From: Caulobacter sp.
Lineage (GTDB): Bacteria > Pseudomonadota > Alphaproteobacteria > Caulobacterales > Caulobacteraceae
Assembly (NCBI GenBank): GCA_030678995.1
Contig: JAUXTQ010000032.1
Span: 1-50,295, forward strand
Reading direction: 5' to 3'
Length of the DNA stretch: 50,295 bases
Below the pieces are notes generated by a model, which saw only the letters and a list, made by a program, of their open reading frames with translations, did no database searches and was not told the DNA's origin. A program made the translations under genes and the position numbers. Below, piece by piece: positions 34,370-42,322 of the stretch (position 1 is its first letter; every line of letters starts with the position of its first letter).

Positions 34370-35476
34370 TCAGGCAAGCCGCTCGCGCAGGCGCCGCTGC
34401 ATTGGCCGTTCGACCAGCGCCCAACAGGCCAGGCCCGAGACCACGGCCGCGACCATGGCCAGGGGAATGAAGATCGGCGGGTTCCCGGCGCCGATAGTTA
34501 TGGCCAGGGCGCCGATGGTCAGGGTGTGGATCAGGTAGGTGGAATAGGAAGCGTCGCCGAGGGTCTTCAGGCCGGGGATCGCCGGCCAGCCGCCGTCGGC
34601 CTCGATGCTGACCGCGCCGGCCACGACCATCACCGCCGGAGCGCCCCAGACCATCGGCCGCCAGAGGTCCCAGTCCATGTTGATCAGCTGGATCACGGCG
34701 AACAGCACCACGCCGCCCGCCAGCAGCAGCCCGCCGACCGGACGCTCCGGCAGCAGGTTCTGCTGCGCCATCCGGCCCAGCCAGACCCCGGCGAGGAACT
34801 CCAGGAACAGCGGGTTGAGCAGCATCTGGTAGGCCGGCGGCCAGGCATAGCCGGCGAAGGCCAGCAGCATTAGGGCGAACGACAGGGCAAACAGCCGCCG
34901 CCCCTCGGGCAGCCACAGCAGGGCGGCGAACACCAGGTAGAAGACCGCCTCGTAGTTCAGGGTCCAGCCCGGCGCCAGCAGGGGGAAGGGATAGCCCGCC
35001 GGGTTCATATGCTGGACGAAGGCCAGCGACAGCGCCAGGTGCTGCGGCGTCACCGCCAGGTCCGGGAACCGCGCCGGAAACAGCGCCACGCCCGCCGCCA
35101 GCGCCAGGGTGATCACCCAGTAGAGCGGAACCACGCGGAGGATCCGGCGCCAGAAGAACGCCAGCGGACGCACGGTCTTGCCGCTGGTCACTGTCCACAT
35201 AACAAAGCCGCTGATGACGAAGAACAGATCGACCCCGGCCTGGCCGGTGGCGAAGTCGATCTGCGACCACTGGCAGGCGTGGAACAGGGCCACCGACAGG
35301 GCGGCGAAGCCCCGCAGGTGCTGGATCGACAGCCAGAGTTTGCCCCCCCCACCATGCTTCGCATGGTCCCCCTCCCCCTGTGGGGGAGGATCCCGGACCA
35401 GCGCCGACCCTGGATGCTCCCCCCTTTGGGGAGCTGGCAGGCCGAAGGCCTGACTGAGGGGGCGCTTCACCGGCAT
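34370..35476 (-). CDS. Membrane acyltransferase (OafA/Acyl_transf_3 type), unusual 5' end
   Basis: An integral-membrane O-acyltransferase with about ten membrane helices. Recognisable sequence begins at LWLSIQHLRGFAALSVALFHA, followed by GVDLFFVISGFVMWTVTSG, the basic RRILRVVPLYWVITL and DASYSTYLIHTL; these are hallmarks of the family that acetylates surface polysaccharides. There is no normal start codon just before the conserved part. The first usable one in frame is ATG 35476, overlapping the cytochrome gene, which forces translation through a palindromic repeat (about 40 residues, ending HAKHGGGGK). A run of eight C/G at 35343-35350 lies in this stretch. The core identity is firm; the start is not. 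Confidence 0.85.
   Translation of the reverse strand: MPVKRPLSQAFGLPAPQRGEHPGSALVRDPPPQGEGDHAKHGGGGKLWLSIQHLRGFAALSVALFHACQWSQIDFATGQAGVDLFFVISGFVMWTVTSGKTVRPLAFFWRRILRVVPLYWVITLALAAGVALFPARFPDLAVTPQHLALSLAFVQHMNPAGYPFPLLAPGWTLNYEAVFYLVFAALLWLPEGRRLFALSFALMLLAFAGYAWPPAYQMLLNPLFLEFLAGVWLGRMAQQNLLPERPVGGLLLAGGVVLFAVIQLINMDWDLWRPMVWGAPAVMVVAGAVSIEADGGWPAIPGLKTLGDASYSTYLIHTLTIGALAITIGAGNPPIFIPLAMVAAVVSGLACWALVERPMQRRLRERLA
35343..35466. repeat. Composite GC-rich palindromic repeat (copy E), within the acyltransferase frame
   Basis: Contains ACCATGCTTCGCATGGT, CCCTCCCCCTGTGGGGGAGG and a second unit with CCCCCCTTTGGGGAG and CAGGCCGAAGGCCTG. It starts with a run of eight C (plus strand) and ends at the cytochrome stop codon. 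It keeps the upstream reading frame of the acyltransferase open. Confidence 0.78.
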
Positions 35477-36576
35477 CCCGGCGGCATGGCGGCGATCCAG
35501 CGGCGCAGCAGGGCCAGGCCCTCGGCATGAGCCAGCGAGCGACCGAGCTCCGGCATCATGGCGCCCGGATCGGTCGACCCCGTGCGGAAGATCAGGATCG
35601 ACCGGTCCGGGTCGCCCGGCGCGATGCCCTGGGAGAAGCCGCCGGTCCCCTGCCCCGCCGCGATCGGCGGCTTGCACAGGCCCAGCGACGGCCCCACCGG
35701 GTCGTCGGCTTCCAGGTAGAGGCCGGAGGTGTCCGCGGGCCCTTTCACGCTGTGGCAATGGCTGCAGTTGATGTCCAGCCAGGCCCGGGCGCGGGCGTCC
35801 ACCGGCGCGGTCTCGTCCCGCCAGTCGGGCGCGCGCTTGCGGCCGCCGGCCAGGACGCCGCGCAGGTAGCCGATGGAGACCAGCCGGTCGAGCTGGTTGA
35901 ACCGGGCGCCGGCGAGGGTCACCTCGCGGTCCAGATGCCGCGACTTGAGGCCAATGGGCTGCAGCGCCTTGGCCGCGTGGTCGGTGCCGTGGCAGCCCGC
36001 GCACTGGTTCACGTTGGGGACCTGGTAGACGAAGCGGTCCGTGCGGCCCGGCCGGGTCAGGGTCAGCGGGATCGGCGCGCCCGTGCGTTTCAGCGTCGCC
36101 GCCGTCTGGGCGTCGTTCCAGACATAGGGGAAGGCGACCCAGCCGTCCTTGCGGCGCACCAGGATGCGGGTCTCGACCAGGTGGATTTTCGTCAGGTCCA
36201 GGCCATCGCCGGTCTGGCTGAGCGGCATGTCATCGGCCGGCGAAACGGTCCCGTCCACGGCCTTTCGGTAGAAGAAGGTCTTGGTGACCACCGCCCCGAC
36301 CGGGAAGTCGAAGGCCTCGTCCGGCAACCAGCTTGCCGGCTGTCCCGCCGGCATCCAGACGGTGCGCAGCTTGCCGGCGTAGTCGGTGAACAGCGGGGTG
36401 TTCAGCTCATAGGGCTGCACCCCGCCGGCCAGCACCAGGCGGCCGTCGCGCACGGCGACCATGCCCCAGTCGGCGAGCCGCTCGGGCGCGCCCTCGGCGA
36501 TGAACCGCGGCTCCAGCGCGCGCGGCGAACAGGCCGCCAGCGACAGGGCGATCAGCAGGACGGCGAGGCGGGTCAC
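35467..36576 (-). CDS. Diheme c-type cytochrome lipoprotein, SO_2930/HNE_0200 family
   Basis: A 369-residue exported cytochrome. The signal ends in the lipobox LAAC with Cys16. Two haem-binding sites are present, CAGCH (in VNQCAGCHGTDHAAKALQP-like context) and CSHCH (in LDINCSHCHSVKG). The N-terminal half, with YELNTPLFTDYAGKLRT, is characteristic of a family of unknown role that is usually encoded beside a parallel beta-helix protein, as here. The two genes overlap by four bases. It may accept electrons from the PQQ dehydrogenase encoded downstream; that is inference from context. Confidence 0.92.
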   Translation of the reverse strand: MTRLAVLLIALSLAACSPRALEPRFIAEGAPERLADWGMVAVRDGRLVLAGGVQPYELNTPLFTDYAGKLRTVWMPAGQPASWLPDEAFDFPVGAVVTKTFFYRKAVDGTVSPADDMPLSQTGDGLDLTKIHLVETRILVRRKDGWVAFPYVWNDAQTAATLKRTGAPIPLTLTRPGRTDRFVYQVPNVNQCAGCHGTDHAAKALQPIGLKSRHLDREVTLAGARFNQLDRLVSIGYLRGVLAGGRKRAPDWRDETAPVDARARAWLDINCSHCHSVKGPADTSGLYLEADDPVGPSLGLCKPPIAAGQGTGGFSQGIAPGDPDRSILIFRTGSTDPGAMMPELGRSLAHAEGLALLRRWIAAMPPGCR

Positions 36577-37853
36577 GGCTTGCCGGGCGCGGGGACCTTG
36601 CGCTCGGCCGGGACCGGGCCGGCTGCGGCGACCACGATGGCCGGCAGCGGTGGCAGGCGGCAGCGCAGGGCCTCGCCGGTCAGCTTCGGCGACTTGTTCT
36701 TGTTCGGCCCGTCGGCGTTGAGCACCTGGGCCGCGCCGTTGTCGACGCAGATGGCCAGGGCCGGGTCAGGCTTGCCGCCCTTGTACTTCTTCGCATCGGC
36801 GTAGCCGTCCCACAGCACGTCGACCAGCCGGCCGGTCAGACCGAACATCAACACCCGCAGGGCCTGCAGCTCAGCCCCCGCGGGCTTGCCGCCGCCGGGG
36901 GTGAAGCGGTTGTCGTGGACGAAGATGGCTTCCGGCCAGGGGTCGAAGGTCGCCGCGACGCCCTCCCGGCTCATGTAGCCGGTCGAGAAGTAGCTGGAGA
37001 TGATCACGTTCGCAGTGTCGTTGCCGCCGATGTCGTTGTCGAAGATCTCCACCTGGTCGTTGGAATTGATGATCACGCCAGTGCCGGTCGGCACCGACGC
37101 GACCGCCGAGCCCTTCAGGCCGAAGTTCTTCGTGTTGTTGGCCACCACGCGGTTGCGGAACACGCGGGTGGCGAAGCCCGGGACCTTCAGGTTGGGCATG
37201 TTGAACACCAGGATGCCGCCGGTGTTGTTGGTCGCCAGGTTGTCATAGACGTCGGCGTTCTGGGTGTTCTCGATCTCGATCCCGGCGACGTTGAACTCCG
37301 CCCGGTTGCGGCGGACGACGACATTGTTCGACTGGCCGACATAGACCCCGGCGTCGGAGGCGCCGATGGCCACGCAGTCCTCGATCAGCAGGTTCTTCAC
37401 CTGCACCGGATAGATGCCATAGGCGCCGTTGGTGGTCCTGGGACCGCCGGTCCATTCGGTGCGCACGCGGCGGATGATGATGTTCTCACCCTCGTTGACC
37501 TTCAGGGCGTCGCCCTTGGCGTCCTCGATGGCCAGGTCCTCGATGGTGAAGTTCGACGCGTTGACCAGCAGGCCCTCGGCCCCGGCGGTCTGACCCTTGA
37601 AGGTCAGGACGGTCCGGTCCATGCCCTTGCCGCGGATGGTCACCCCATCGACCTCGAGGCTGAGGCCCCGATCGATGGCGTAGACCCCGGCCGGGATCTC
37701 GATCACGTCGCCGGGCTTGGCGTCGATCAGGGTCTGGATCAGGGTTTCCTGATAGGCGGTGTCGGGCTTGGCCGCCGTCCCGCCGCCCTGCCCGCAGGCC
37801 GCGAGCGCCAACGCGCCCGCCATGACCAGTCCGCGTATCCAGCCCTGCCCCAT
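36573..37853 (-). CDS. Parallel beta-helix repeat lipoprotein
   Basis: A 426-residue exported protein with lipobox LAAC (Cys20). From about residue 50 to 300 it shows turns of right-handed beta-helix: [77 protein letters not shown] and [19 protein letters not shown]. The family is the usual genomic partner of the HNE_0200-type diheme cytochrome. The C-terminus has [14 protein letters not shown] and a Pro/Ala tail. It may bind or present a substrate or polymer at the membrane surface; no catalytic site can be assigned. It is the first gene of a seven-gene minus-strand run. Confidence 0.92.
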   Translation of the reverse strand: MGQGWIRGLVMAGALALAACGQGGGTAAKPDTAYQETLIQTLIDAKPGDVIEIPAGVYAIDRGLSLEVDGVTIRGKGMDRTVLTFKGQTAGAEGLLVNASNFTIEDLAIEDAKGDALKVNEGENIIIRRVRTEWTGGPRTTNGAYGIYPVQVKNLLIEDCVAIGASDAGVYVGQSNNVVVRRNRAEFNVAGIEIENTQNADVYDNLATNNTGGILVFNMPNLKVPGFATRVFRNRVVANNTKNFGLKGSAVASVPTGTGVIINSNDQVEIFDNDIGGNDTANVIISSYFSTGYMSREGVAATFDPWPEAIFVHDNRFTPGGGKPAGAELQALRVLMFGLTGRLVDVLWDGYADAKKYKGGKPDPALAICVDNGAAQVLNADGPNKNKSPKLTGEALRCRLPPLPAIVVAAAGPVPAERKVPAPGKP

Positions 37854-37954
37854 GGCCGATCTCCCCCTGTCGCCGCGGGACTCTGCCGGCCCCGGTTCGG
37901 GGAGGATGCTGACATGCGAGGGCGGGGTGGAGCAACGGGGCGACGGTGGCGGCC

Positions 37955-38054
37955 TAATTCGGTGACAGTTTACCTATTTCGCCAGGAGCCATCCGTCTGT
38001 CGTTCATGGCCACATAGCGAAATAGGTAAACTGTCACCGAATTACACCGAATTA
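37955..38054. repeat. Long perfect inverted repeat, REP/RAYT type (copy 3)
   Basis: Perfect 28-base arms at 37955-37982 and 38017-38044 enclose a 34-base loop; the arms are identical to those of the element at 24879. The last ten bases of the right arm (CACCGAATTA) are repeated once directly after it, at 38045-38054. It lies between the nitronate monooxygenase-like gene and the beta-helix gene promoter region. Confidence 0.88.
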
Positions 38055-38056
38055 GA

Positions 38057-39001
38057 TCACCCCTTCCCGTAACGGCTTCCCAGATCGGCGCAAACCTCGT
38101 GGAATTCCTTGACCGTGTCGCGGATGATGTCGGCGACCGGGCGGACGCTGTCGATGCGGCCGGCGACTTGGCCGGAGAGGGCGATGGACGCCTCCATGTC
38201 GCCGCCGAAGTAGAGGTCCAGCGCCCGGGCCATTTCCGGCATGGCGCCGCCCTCCGGCGGATGGATCTCCATCTCGGTGGTCTTGCCGGTGCGCAAGGCC
38301 CGCAAGGCCGGACCCGGTCCAAACCGGTTGAGGAACACCGTGTCCGTCTCCGCCGCGCCGATGATGGCGTCCTTCCAGTTCTGGTGCACCGGGGACTCGG
38401 CGGCCGAGACCATCCGGGTGCCCATCTGGATGCCCTCGGCGCCCAGGGCGAAGGCGGCGGCCATGGTGCGGCCGTCCATCATGCCGCCGGCGGCGATGAT
38501 CGGCTTGTCGACCTTGCTGGCGATCAGCGGCAACAGCACCATCAGGGCCACCTCGCGCGGATTCTTGAAGCCGCCGCCCTCCCCGCCCTCGACCACCAGG
38601 CCGTCGACGCCGGCGGCGATGGCCTTCAGCGCCGCCGAGAGGGACGGCACCACATGGAAGACGGTCAGGCCGGCTTCCTTGAGCGGGCCGCAGTATTTGT
38701 TCGGATCGCCCGCCGAGGTGGTGACGAACTTGACCCCCTGGTCGACCACGAAGCTGACGATGTCCGGGTCGCGCACGAAGGCCTGGGCGATGTTGACCCC
38801 GAACGGCTTGTCGGTGAGGCCGCGCATCTTCTTGACCTCCTCGCGCACCTCGTCGAGGCGGCCTGAGGAGGTCTCGATGATCCCCAGCCCGCCGGCGTTG
38901 GACACCGCCGAGGCCAGCTGCGACCGCGCGATCCAGCCCATCGGCGCCTGCACGATCGGGTACTTCACCCCCAGCAGGCGGGTAATGCGGTTGTCGATCA
39001 T
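38057..39001 (-). CDS. Nitronate monooxygenase / NADH:quinone reductase-like flavoprotein
   Basis: A 314-residue FMN-binding TIM barrel. It has YPIVQAPMGWIARSQLA, NAGGLGIIETSSG, VVEGGEGGGFK, IAAGGMMDGRTMAAAFALGAEGIQMGTRM split over the phosphate-binding end, and a C-terminal helical cap. This pattern fits the nitronate monooxygenase (2-nitropropane dioxygenase) family; the PA1024-type NADH:quinone reductases share it, so the substrate could be a quinone rather than a nitronate. No signal peptide. The start ATG at 39001 is upstream-unambiguous. It stands between an inverted repeat and tRNA-His, all on the minus strand. Confidence 0.9.
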   Translation of the reverse strand: MIDNRITRLLGVKYPIVQAPMGWIARSQLASAVSNAGGLGIIETSSGRLDEVREEVKKMRGLTDKPFGVNIAQAFVRDPDIVSFVVDQGVKFVTTSAGDPNKYCGPLKEAGLTVFHVVPSLSAALKAIAAGVDGLVVEGGEGGGFKNPREVALMVLLPLIASKVDKPIIAAGGMMDGRTMAAAFALGAEGIQMGTRMVSAAESPVHQNWKDAIIGAAETDTVFLNRFGPGPALRALRTGKTTEMEIHPPEGGAMPEMARALDLYFGGDMEASIALSGQVAGRIDSVRPVADIIRDTVKEFHEVCADLGSRYGKG

Positions 39002-39088
39002 GGCGGTCTCCCCGAGCGTTTCGCGAACGCTATAGGGTCAAACAACCGTTTGGAAGGGAGCTTGGCCGGCCACGGGGCCGCTTCGCGA

Positions 39089-39165
39089 TGGTACCGCCTC
39101 TCAGGCTTGAACTGAGGACCTCCGGTTCCACAAACCGGCGCTCTAACCAACTGAGCTAAGGCGGC
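39089..39165 (-). tRNA. tRNA-His (GTG)
   Basis: A complete 77-base cloverleaf with CCA encoded. The anticodon loop TTGTGGA gives GTG, closed by CCGGT/ACCGG. The acceptor stem is GCCGCCT/AGGCGGT with a G1-U72 pair. The discriminator is A73 and the base before G1 is C, so the G-1:C73 pair normal for tRNA-His is not templated. This feature is known from a clade of alphaproteobacteria. Confidence 0.97.
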
Positions 39166-39256
39166 GCGCTTTCGCGAAGGGCGGGTTTAGTCGTTCAGGC
39201 GCTTTCGATCAAGCGCGGCGCTTGCGCGCGGCATGGGCCGGCCCCACCCTCGCCCG

Positions 39257-40135
39257 ATGACCGAGATCAGAACCCGCACCATCGAGGCGAACGGCCTCTC
39301 CTTCGTCATCGACGAGGCCGGCGAGGGCGACAACGTCGCCCTGTTCCTGCACGGCTTTCCCGAGAGCCGCCACTCCTGGCGCTACCAGCTGCCGCTGCTG
39401 GCGAAACTGGGCTGGCGGGCGGTGGCGGTGGACCAGCGCGGCTATGGCCATTCGAGCCGGCCCAGGGGGGTGAAGGCCTATGACATCGGCAACCTGACGG
39501 CTGATGTCGGCGCGGTGTTCGACGCCCTGGGAGCCAAACGCCGGCTGCTGATCGCCCACGACTGGGGGGCGATCGTCGCCTGGGCCTTCGCCATGGACAG
39601 GGTGCTGGAGCTGGACGGCCTGGTGATCATGAACGTGCCCCATCCGGCCGTCTTCGCCGAAGATATCAAGATCAACCCCGCCCAGCGGAAGCGGTCCTGG
39701 TATGTGTTCTTCTTCCAGATCCCCTGGCTGCCCGAGTGGGTGCTGACGCGAAAGGGCGCGGAGGCGATCGGCCGGGCCTTCACCGACATGGCGGTCGACA
39801 AGTCGCGCTTCCCGCCACAGGTCGTCGACCACTATCGCCGCAACGCCCTGCTGCCCGGCGCGGCCACGGCGATGGTCAACTGGTACCGGGCCGGCGCCCG
39901 CAACGGCCTGGGCAAGTACGGTCCGGGCAAGGCGCCGGTGATCGAGACCCCCACGCTGATGATCTGGGGCGAAGAGGACACGGCGCTGGGGATCGAGCTG
40001 ACGCAGGGCTACGAGCCCTACGTCCGCGACTTCACCCTCCACCGCCTGCCCGGCGTCTCGCACTGGGTGCAGCAGGAGGCCCCGGAAGCGGTCAATGAGC
40101 GGCTGGAGGCGTGGATGAGGGAGAAGGGGCTCTAG
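39257..40135 (+). CDS. Alpha/beta hydrolase, epoxide hydrolase-like
   Basis: A 292-residue hydrolase with the catalytic triad in view: oxyanion motif HGFPES, nucleophile Asp in AHDWGAIVAW (Asp rather than Ser, as in epoxide hydrolases and haloalkane dehalogenases), acidic residue in WGEEDTALG and the base His in PGVSHWVQQEAP. The cap region YVFFFQIPWLPEWVL contains aromatic residues typical of epoxide hydrolases; HGFPES and a W-V-Q-Q-E end favour that over dehalogenase. ATG 39257 is used, with 39233 (eight more residues) as an alternative; neither has a clear ribosome site. Substrate unknown. A strong bidirectional terminator follows. Confidence 0.9.
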   Translation: MTEIRTRTIEANGLSFVIDEAGEGDNVALFLHGFPESRHSWRYQLPLLAKLGWRAVAVDQRGYGHSSRPRGVKAYDIGNLTADVGAVFDALGAKRRLLIAHDWGAIVAWAFAMDRVLELDGLVIMNVPHPAVFAEDIKINPAQRKRSWYVFFFQIPWLPEWVLTRKGAEAIGRAFTDMAVDKSRFPPQVVDHYRRNALLPGAATAMVNWYRAGARNGLGKYGPGKAPVIETPTLMIWGEEDTALGIELTQGYEPYVRDFTLHRLPGVSHWVQQEAPEAVNERLEAWMREKGL

Positions 40136-40170
40136 CGTCCTCTCCTTCCCCGTTGGGTGCCCCCCACAGC

Positions 40171-40205
40171 AAAACGCCCCGGAGGTTTCCCTCCGGGGCG
40201 TTCGC
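40171..40205. terminator. Bidirectional rho-independent terminator
   Basis: AACGCCCCGGAGG and CCTCCGGGGCGTT form a perfect 13-base stem around TTTC. AAAA precedes it and TT-rich sequence follows, so it can end both the hydrolase and the exbB-exbD-tonB transcripts. Confidence 0.9.
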
Positions 40206-40225
40206 ATTTGGTCCAGACCGCAGGA

Positions 40226-40945
40226 TTACTGCGGCAGCTTCCACACTAGCGTGACCCGGACGCCGGCGCCGTCAACCGGCGCACCGTCCCGCGTCTGCGG
40301 CTTCATCTTGAACAGACGGGAAGCCTTCAGGGTCGCATCGCCGAAGCCCATGTCAGGCGGGTCCTCGGAAACCACTGCGCAAGCTTCCAGCGTACCATTC
40401 GCCTTCACCTTGCAGACGAGAGTCGCCCTGCCCTCTTTTTCCAGCCGCTGGGCGCGGTCCGGATAGAAGCGGGCCAGGTCATCAGAGTTCGGACGGCGAG
40501 ACCAGTCCGGGTTGCTGATGATCGACGGACGCGGCGGAGCCGGAGGCGACGGCGGAGCGATCACGGGCGGGGCCGTGGACTCCACGCGGTCCTTCTTCTC
40601 AACCGGCGGCACCTGGAGCGGCGGCGGCGGCGCGACGTCCGGCGGAATCAGGGCCGGAGGACGTGGCTGCAGCTTGGCCGGGGGTGGCGGCTTTTCCGAT
40701 GGCGGCGGCGGCGGCGGCGGCGGAGGCGGCGGCGGAGGCGGCTTGATCAGCTGGGTGTCCAGCTTCTCGTCCTCGAACAGCTTCTCCTTGATCTGGAACT
40801 TCGACTGGGCGACCCAGAACACGAGACCCGCGTTCAGGGCGACCGCGAAGGCCAGACCGATCCAGAAACCACCACCGTTCTTCGGCGCGGGCGCGTCGAA
40901 GGGGTTGTGCACGCGGTGCGGAGCGTCGTTGCTATGCTCTGCCAT
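40226..40945 (-). CDS. tonB: TonB energy transducer
   Basis: A 239-residue inner-membrane protein that transfers the energy of the proton gradient to outer-membrane receptors. Anchor: GFWIGLAFAVALNAGLVFWVA (about residues 26-46). Then a Pro-rich periplasmic spacer including 14 consecutive prolines after KP and several PPPP groups. The C-terminal domain has FYPDRAQRLEKEGRATLVCKV, the G-F-G-D-A-T-L segment and FKMKPQTRDG. Operon order exbB-exbD-tonB with gaps of only 3-6 bases supports the name. It is similar at its C-terminus to the separate TonB-like protein at 27248. Confidence 0.95.
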   Translation of the reverse strand: MAEHSNDAPHRVHNPFDAPAPKNGGGFWIGLAFAVALNAGLVFWVAQSKFQIKEKLFEDEKLDTQLIKPPPPPPPPPPPPPPSEKPPPPAKLQPRPPALIPPDVAPPPPLQVPPVEKKDRVESTAPPVIAPPSPPAPPRPSIISNPDWSRRPNSDDLARFYPDRAQRLEKEGRATLVCKVKANGTLEACAVVSEDPPDMGFGDATLKASRLFKMKPQTRDGAPVDGAGVRVTLVWKLPQ

Positions 40946-40948
40946 ACG

Positions 40949-41401
40949 TCACCCACCACTGCCCGGCTGGCTGTCGTCCTGCCCGATGAGGGCCACGCTG
41001 TAGAAGCCATTGTCCTGCAACGCGTTCATCACCTGCATGAAGTCGCCGTACCGAACCTTCTTGTCGGCGCGGATGAAGATCCGTTCCTTCGAGGGGTTCC
41101 TGACGCGGATCTGCTTGCGCAGATCGTCGCCAATCGAGGCCAGGTCCGTCGGGTTGTCGCCGATGAAGACGTTCCCGCCGGGCTGGATCGAAATGTAAAT
41201 CGGCGTCGGCGGGTTCGGTCGAGGCTTGGCCACCGCGGTGGGCAGCACTACCTCGATCGAGACCGATGCCAGCGGCGCCGCCACCATGAAGATGATCAGG
41301 AGGACCAGCATGACGTCCACGAAGGGCGTCACATTGATTTCGCTGTTCTGCTCTACCTGGTACCTGTCGCCGCCGCCTGAGCCCGAAAGTTTGGCGGCCA
41401 T
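40949..41401 (-). CDS. exbD: ExbD proton-channel component
   Basis: A 150-residue inner-membrane protein with one membrane helix (VDVMLVLLIIFMVAAPLA) after a cytoplasmic start. INVTPFVDVMLVLLIIFM contains the proton-carrying aspartate conserved in ExbD/TolR. The periplasmic domain follows with VVLPTAVAKPRP, IYISIQPGGNVFIGD and KVRYGDFMQVMNALQDNGF. It acts with ExbB and TonB. The gene starts six bases after exbB. The variant with a stop 3 bases before tonB suggests translational coupling. Confidence 0.95.
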   Translation of the reverse strand: MAAKLSGSGGGDRYQVEQNSEINVTPFVDVMLVLLIIFMVAAPLASVSIEVVLPTAVAKPRPNPPTPIYISIQPGGNVFIGDNPTDLASIGDDLRKQIRVRNPSKERIFIRADKKVRYGDFMQVMNALQDNGFYSVALIGQDDSQPGSGG

Positions 41402-41407
41402 CTGTGA

Positions 41408-42322
41408 CTAAGCCCCTTTGTCGAGCTGCCGCGAGATGTTGTTCATCAGCTCGGCGTTGAAACCATCCGACCGCGTCCCGTACGCGGAGATCCGCGTCTG
41501 GAAGTAGTTGTAGAAGATAACCGCGGGGATAGCGGCGAACAGACCGATACCGGTGGCGAGCAGGGCCTCGGCGATGCCGGGGGCCACGACGGCCAGGTTG
41601 GTCGTGTTCGATTCGGCGATGCCGATGAAGGAGTTCATGATCCCGTAGACGGTGCCGAACAGACCGATGAACGGCGCCGACGAACCGACCGAGGCCAGGA
41701 ACTGCATCCCGCTGGACAGACGCTTGGACAGCGACGACTGCACGGCGGACACGGCGGTCTGCGCACGCATGATCGTCGTGTCGCGGTGAGCGCCGCTGAT
41801 GGCGAGGCCGGCCTGACGGGACAGTTCCACTTCAGAGGCGGCCGCGGCGGCCATGTCGGCCAGCGGGTTGCCTTCGAACTCGTCCGACAGGGCGATACGG
41901 CCCATGTCAGGAATGGACTTGGCGCCGCGGAAGGCCTCCACGAAGCGGTCCGACTTGCGGTTCAGCGAACCGAACTCGAGCAGCTTGGTGATCAGCAGGG
42001 TCCACGAGAAGACCGAAGCGAGCAGCAGGCCGAGCATCACGATTTTCACGACCCATTGGGCTTCCATGAACATCGTGACGGGAGTGATACGGCCTTCTTT
42101 CTTGGGAGGCGCGGCGGCGGGCGCTTCCGGCTCGGGAGCCGGGGCAGCCGCAGCGGCGTCAGCGGCAGGGGCCGCGGCGGCGTCAGCGGCCGGGGCCGCG
42201 GCGGCCGCGGCGGGATCGGCGGCCGGAGCGGCCGTATCCTGCGCGAAGGCCGGAGCGCTCATCATCAGCGCCGCGGCGCCGAGGATAGCGATGAGGGGGG
42301 TCATTCGTTTGTTGTCGAGCAT
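41408..42322 (-). CDS. exbB: ExbB proton-channel component with Ala/Pro-rich extension
   Basis: A 304-residue MotA/TolQ/ExbB family protein. It has a cleavable signal peptide (IAILGAAALMMSAPAFA) and then about 45 residues of Ala/Pro-rich repeats (PAADAAAAPAADAA) before the first channel helix VVKIVMLGLLLASVFSWTLLI. The second and third helices are in SVGSSAPFIGLFGTVYGIMNSF and APGIAEALLATGIGLFAAIPAVIFYNYF, with the family's G-T-V-x-G and A-T-x-x-G motifs. Such N-terminal extensions are frequent in alphaproteobacterial ExbB. It is the first gene of the exbB-exbD-tonB operon, and its promoter must lie in the 42.3-42.6 kb gap. Confidence 0.95.
   Translation of the reverse strand: MLDNKRMTPLIAILGAAALMMSAPAFAQDTAAPAADPAAAAAAPAADAAAAPAADAAAAAPAPEPEAPAAAPPKKEGRITPVTMFMEAQWVVKIVMLGLLLASVFSWTLLITKLLEFGSLNRKSDRFVEAFRGAKSIPDMGRIALSDEFEGNPLADMAAAAASEVELSRQAGLAISGAHRDTTIMRAQTAVSAVQSSLSKRLSSGMQFLASVGSSAPFIGLFGTVYGIMNSFIGIAESNTTNLAVVAPGIAEALLATGIGLFAAIPAVIFYNYFQTRISAYGTRSDGFNAELMNNISRQLDKGA

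Noticed and set aside
40680..40745. GGC/GGA-rich tandem repeat on the plus strand
   Set aside because: It is simply the reverse complement of the polyproline codons of TonB.
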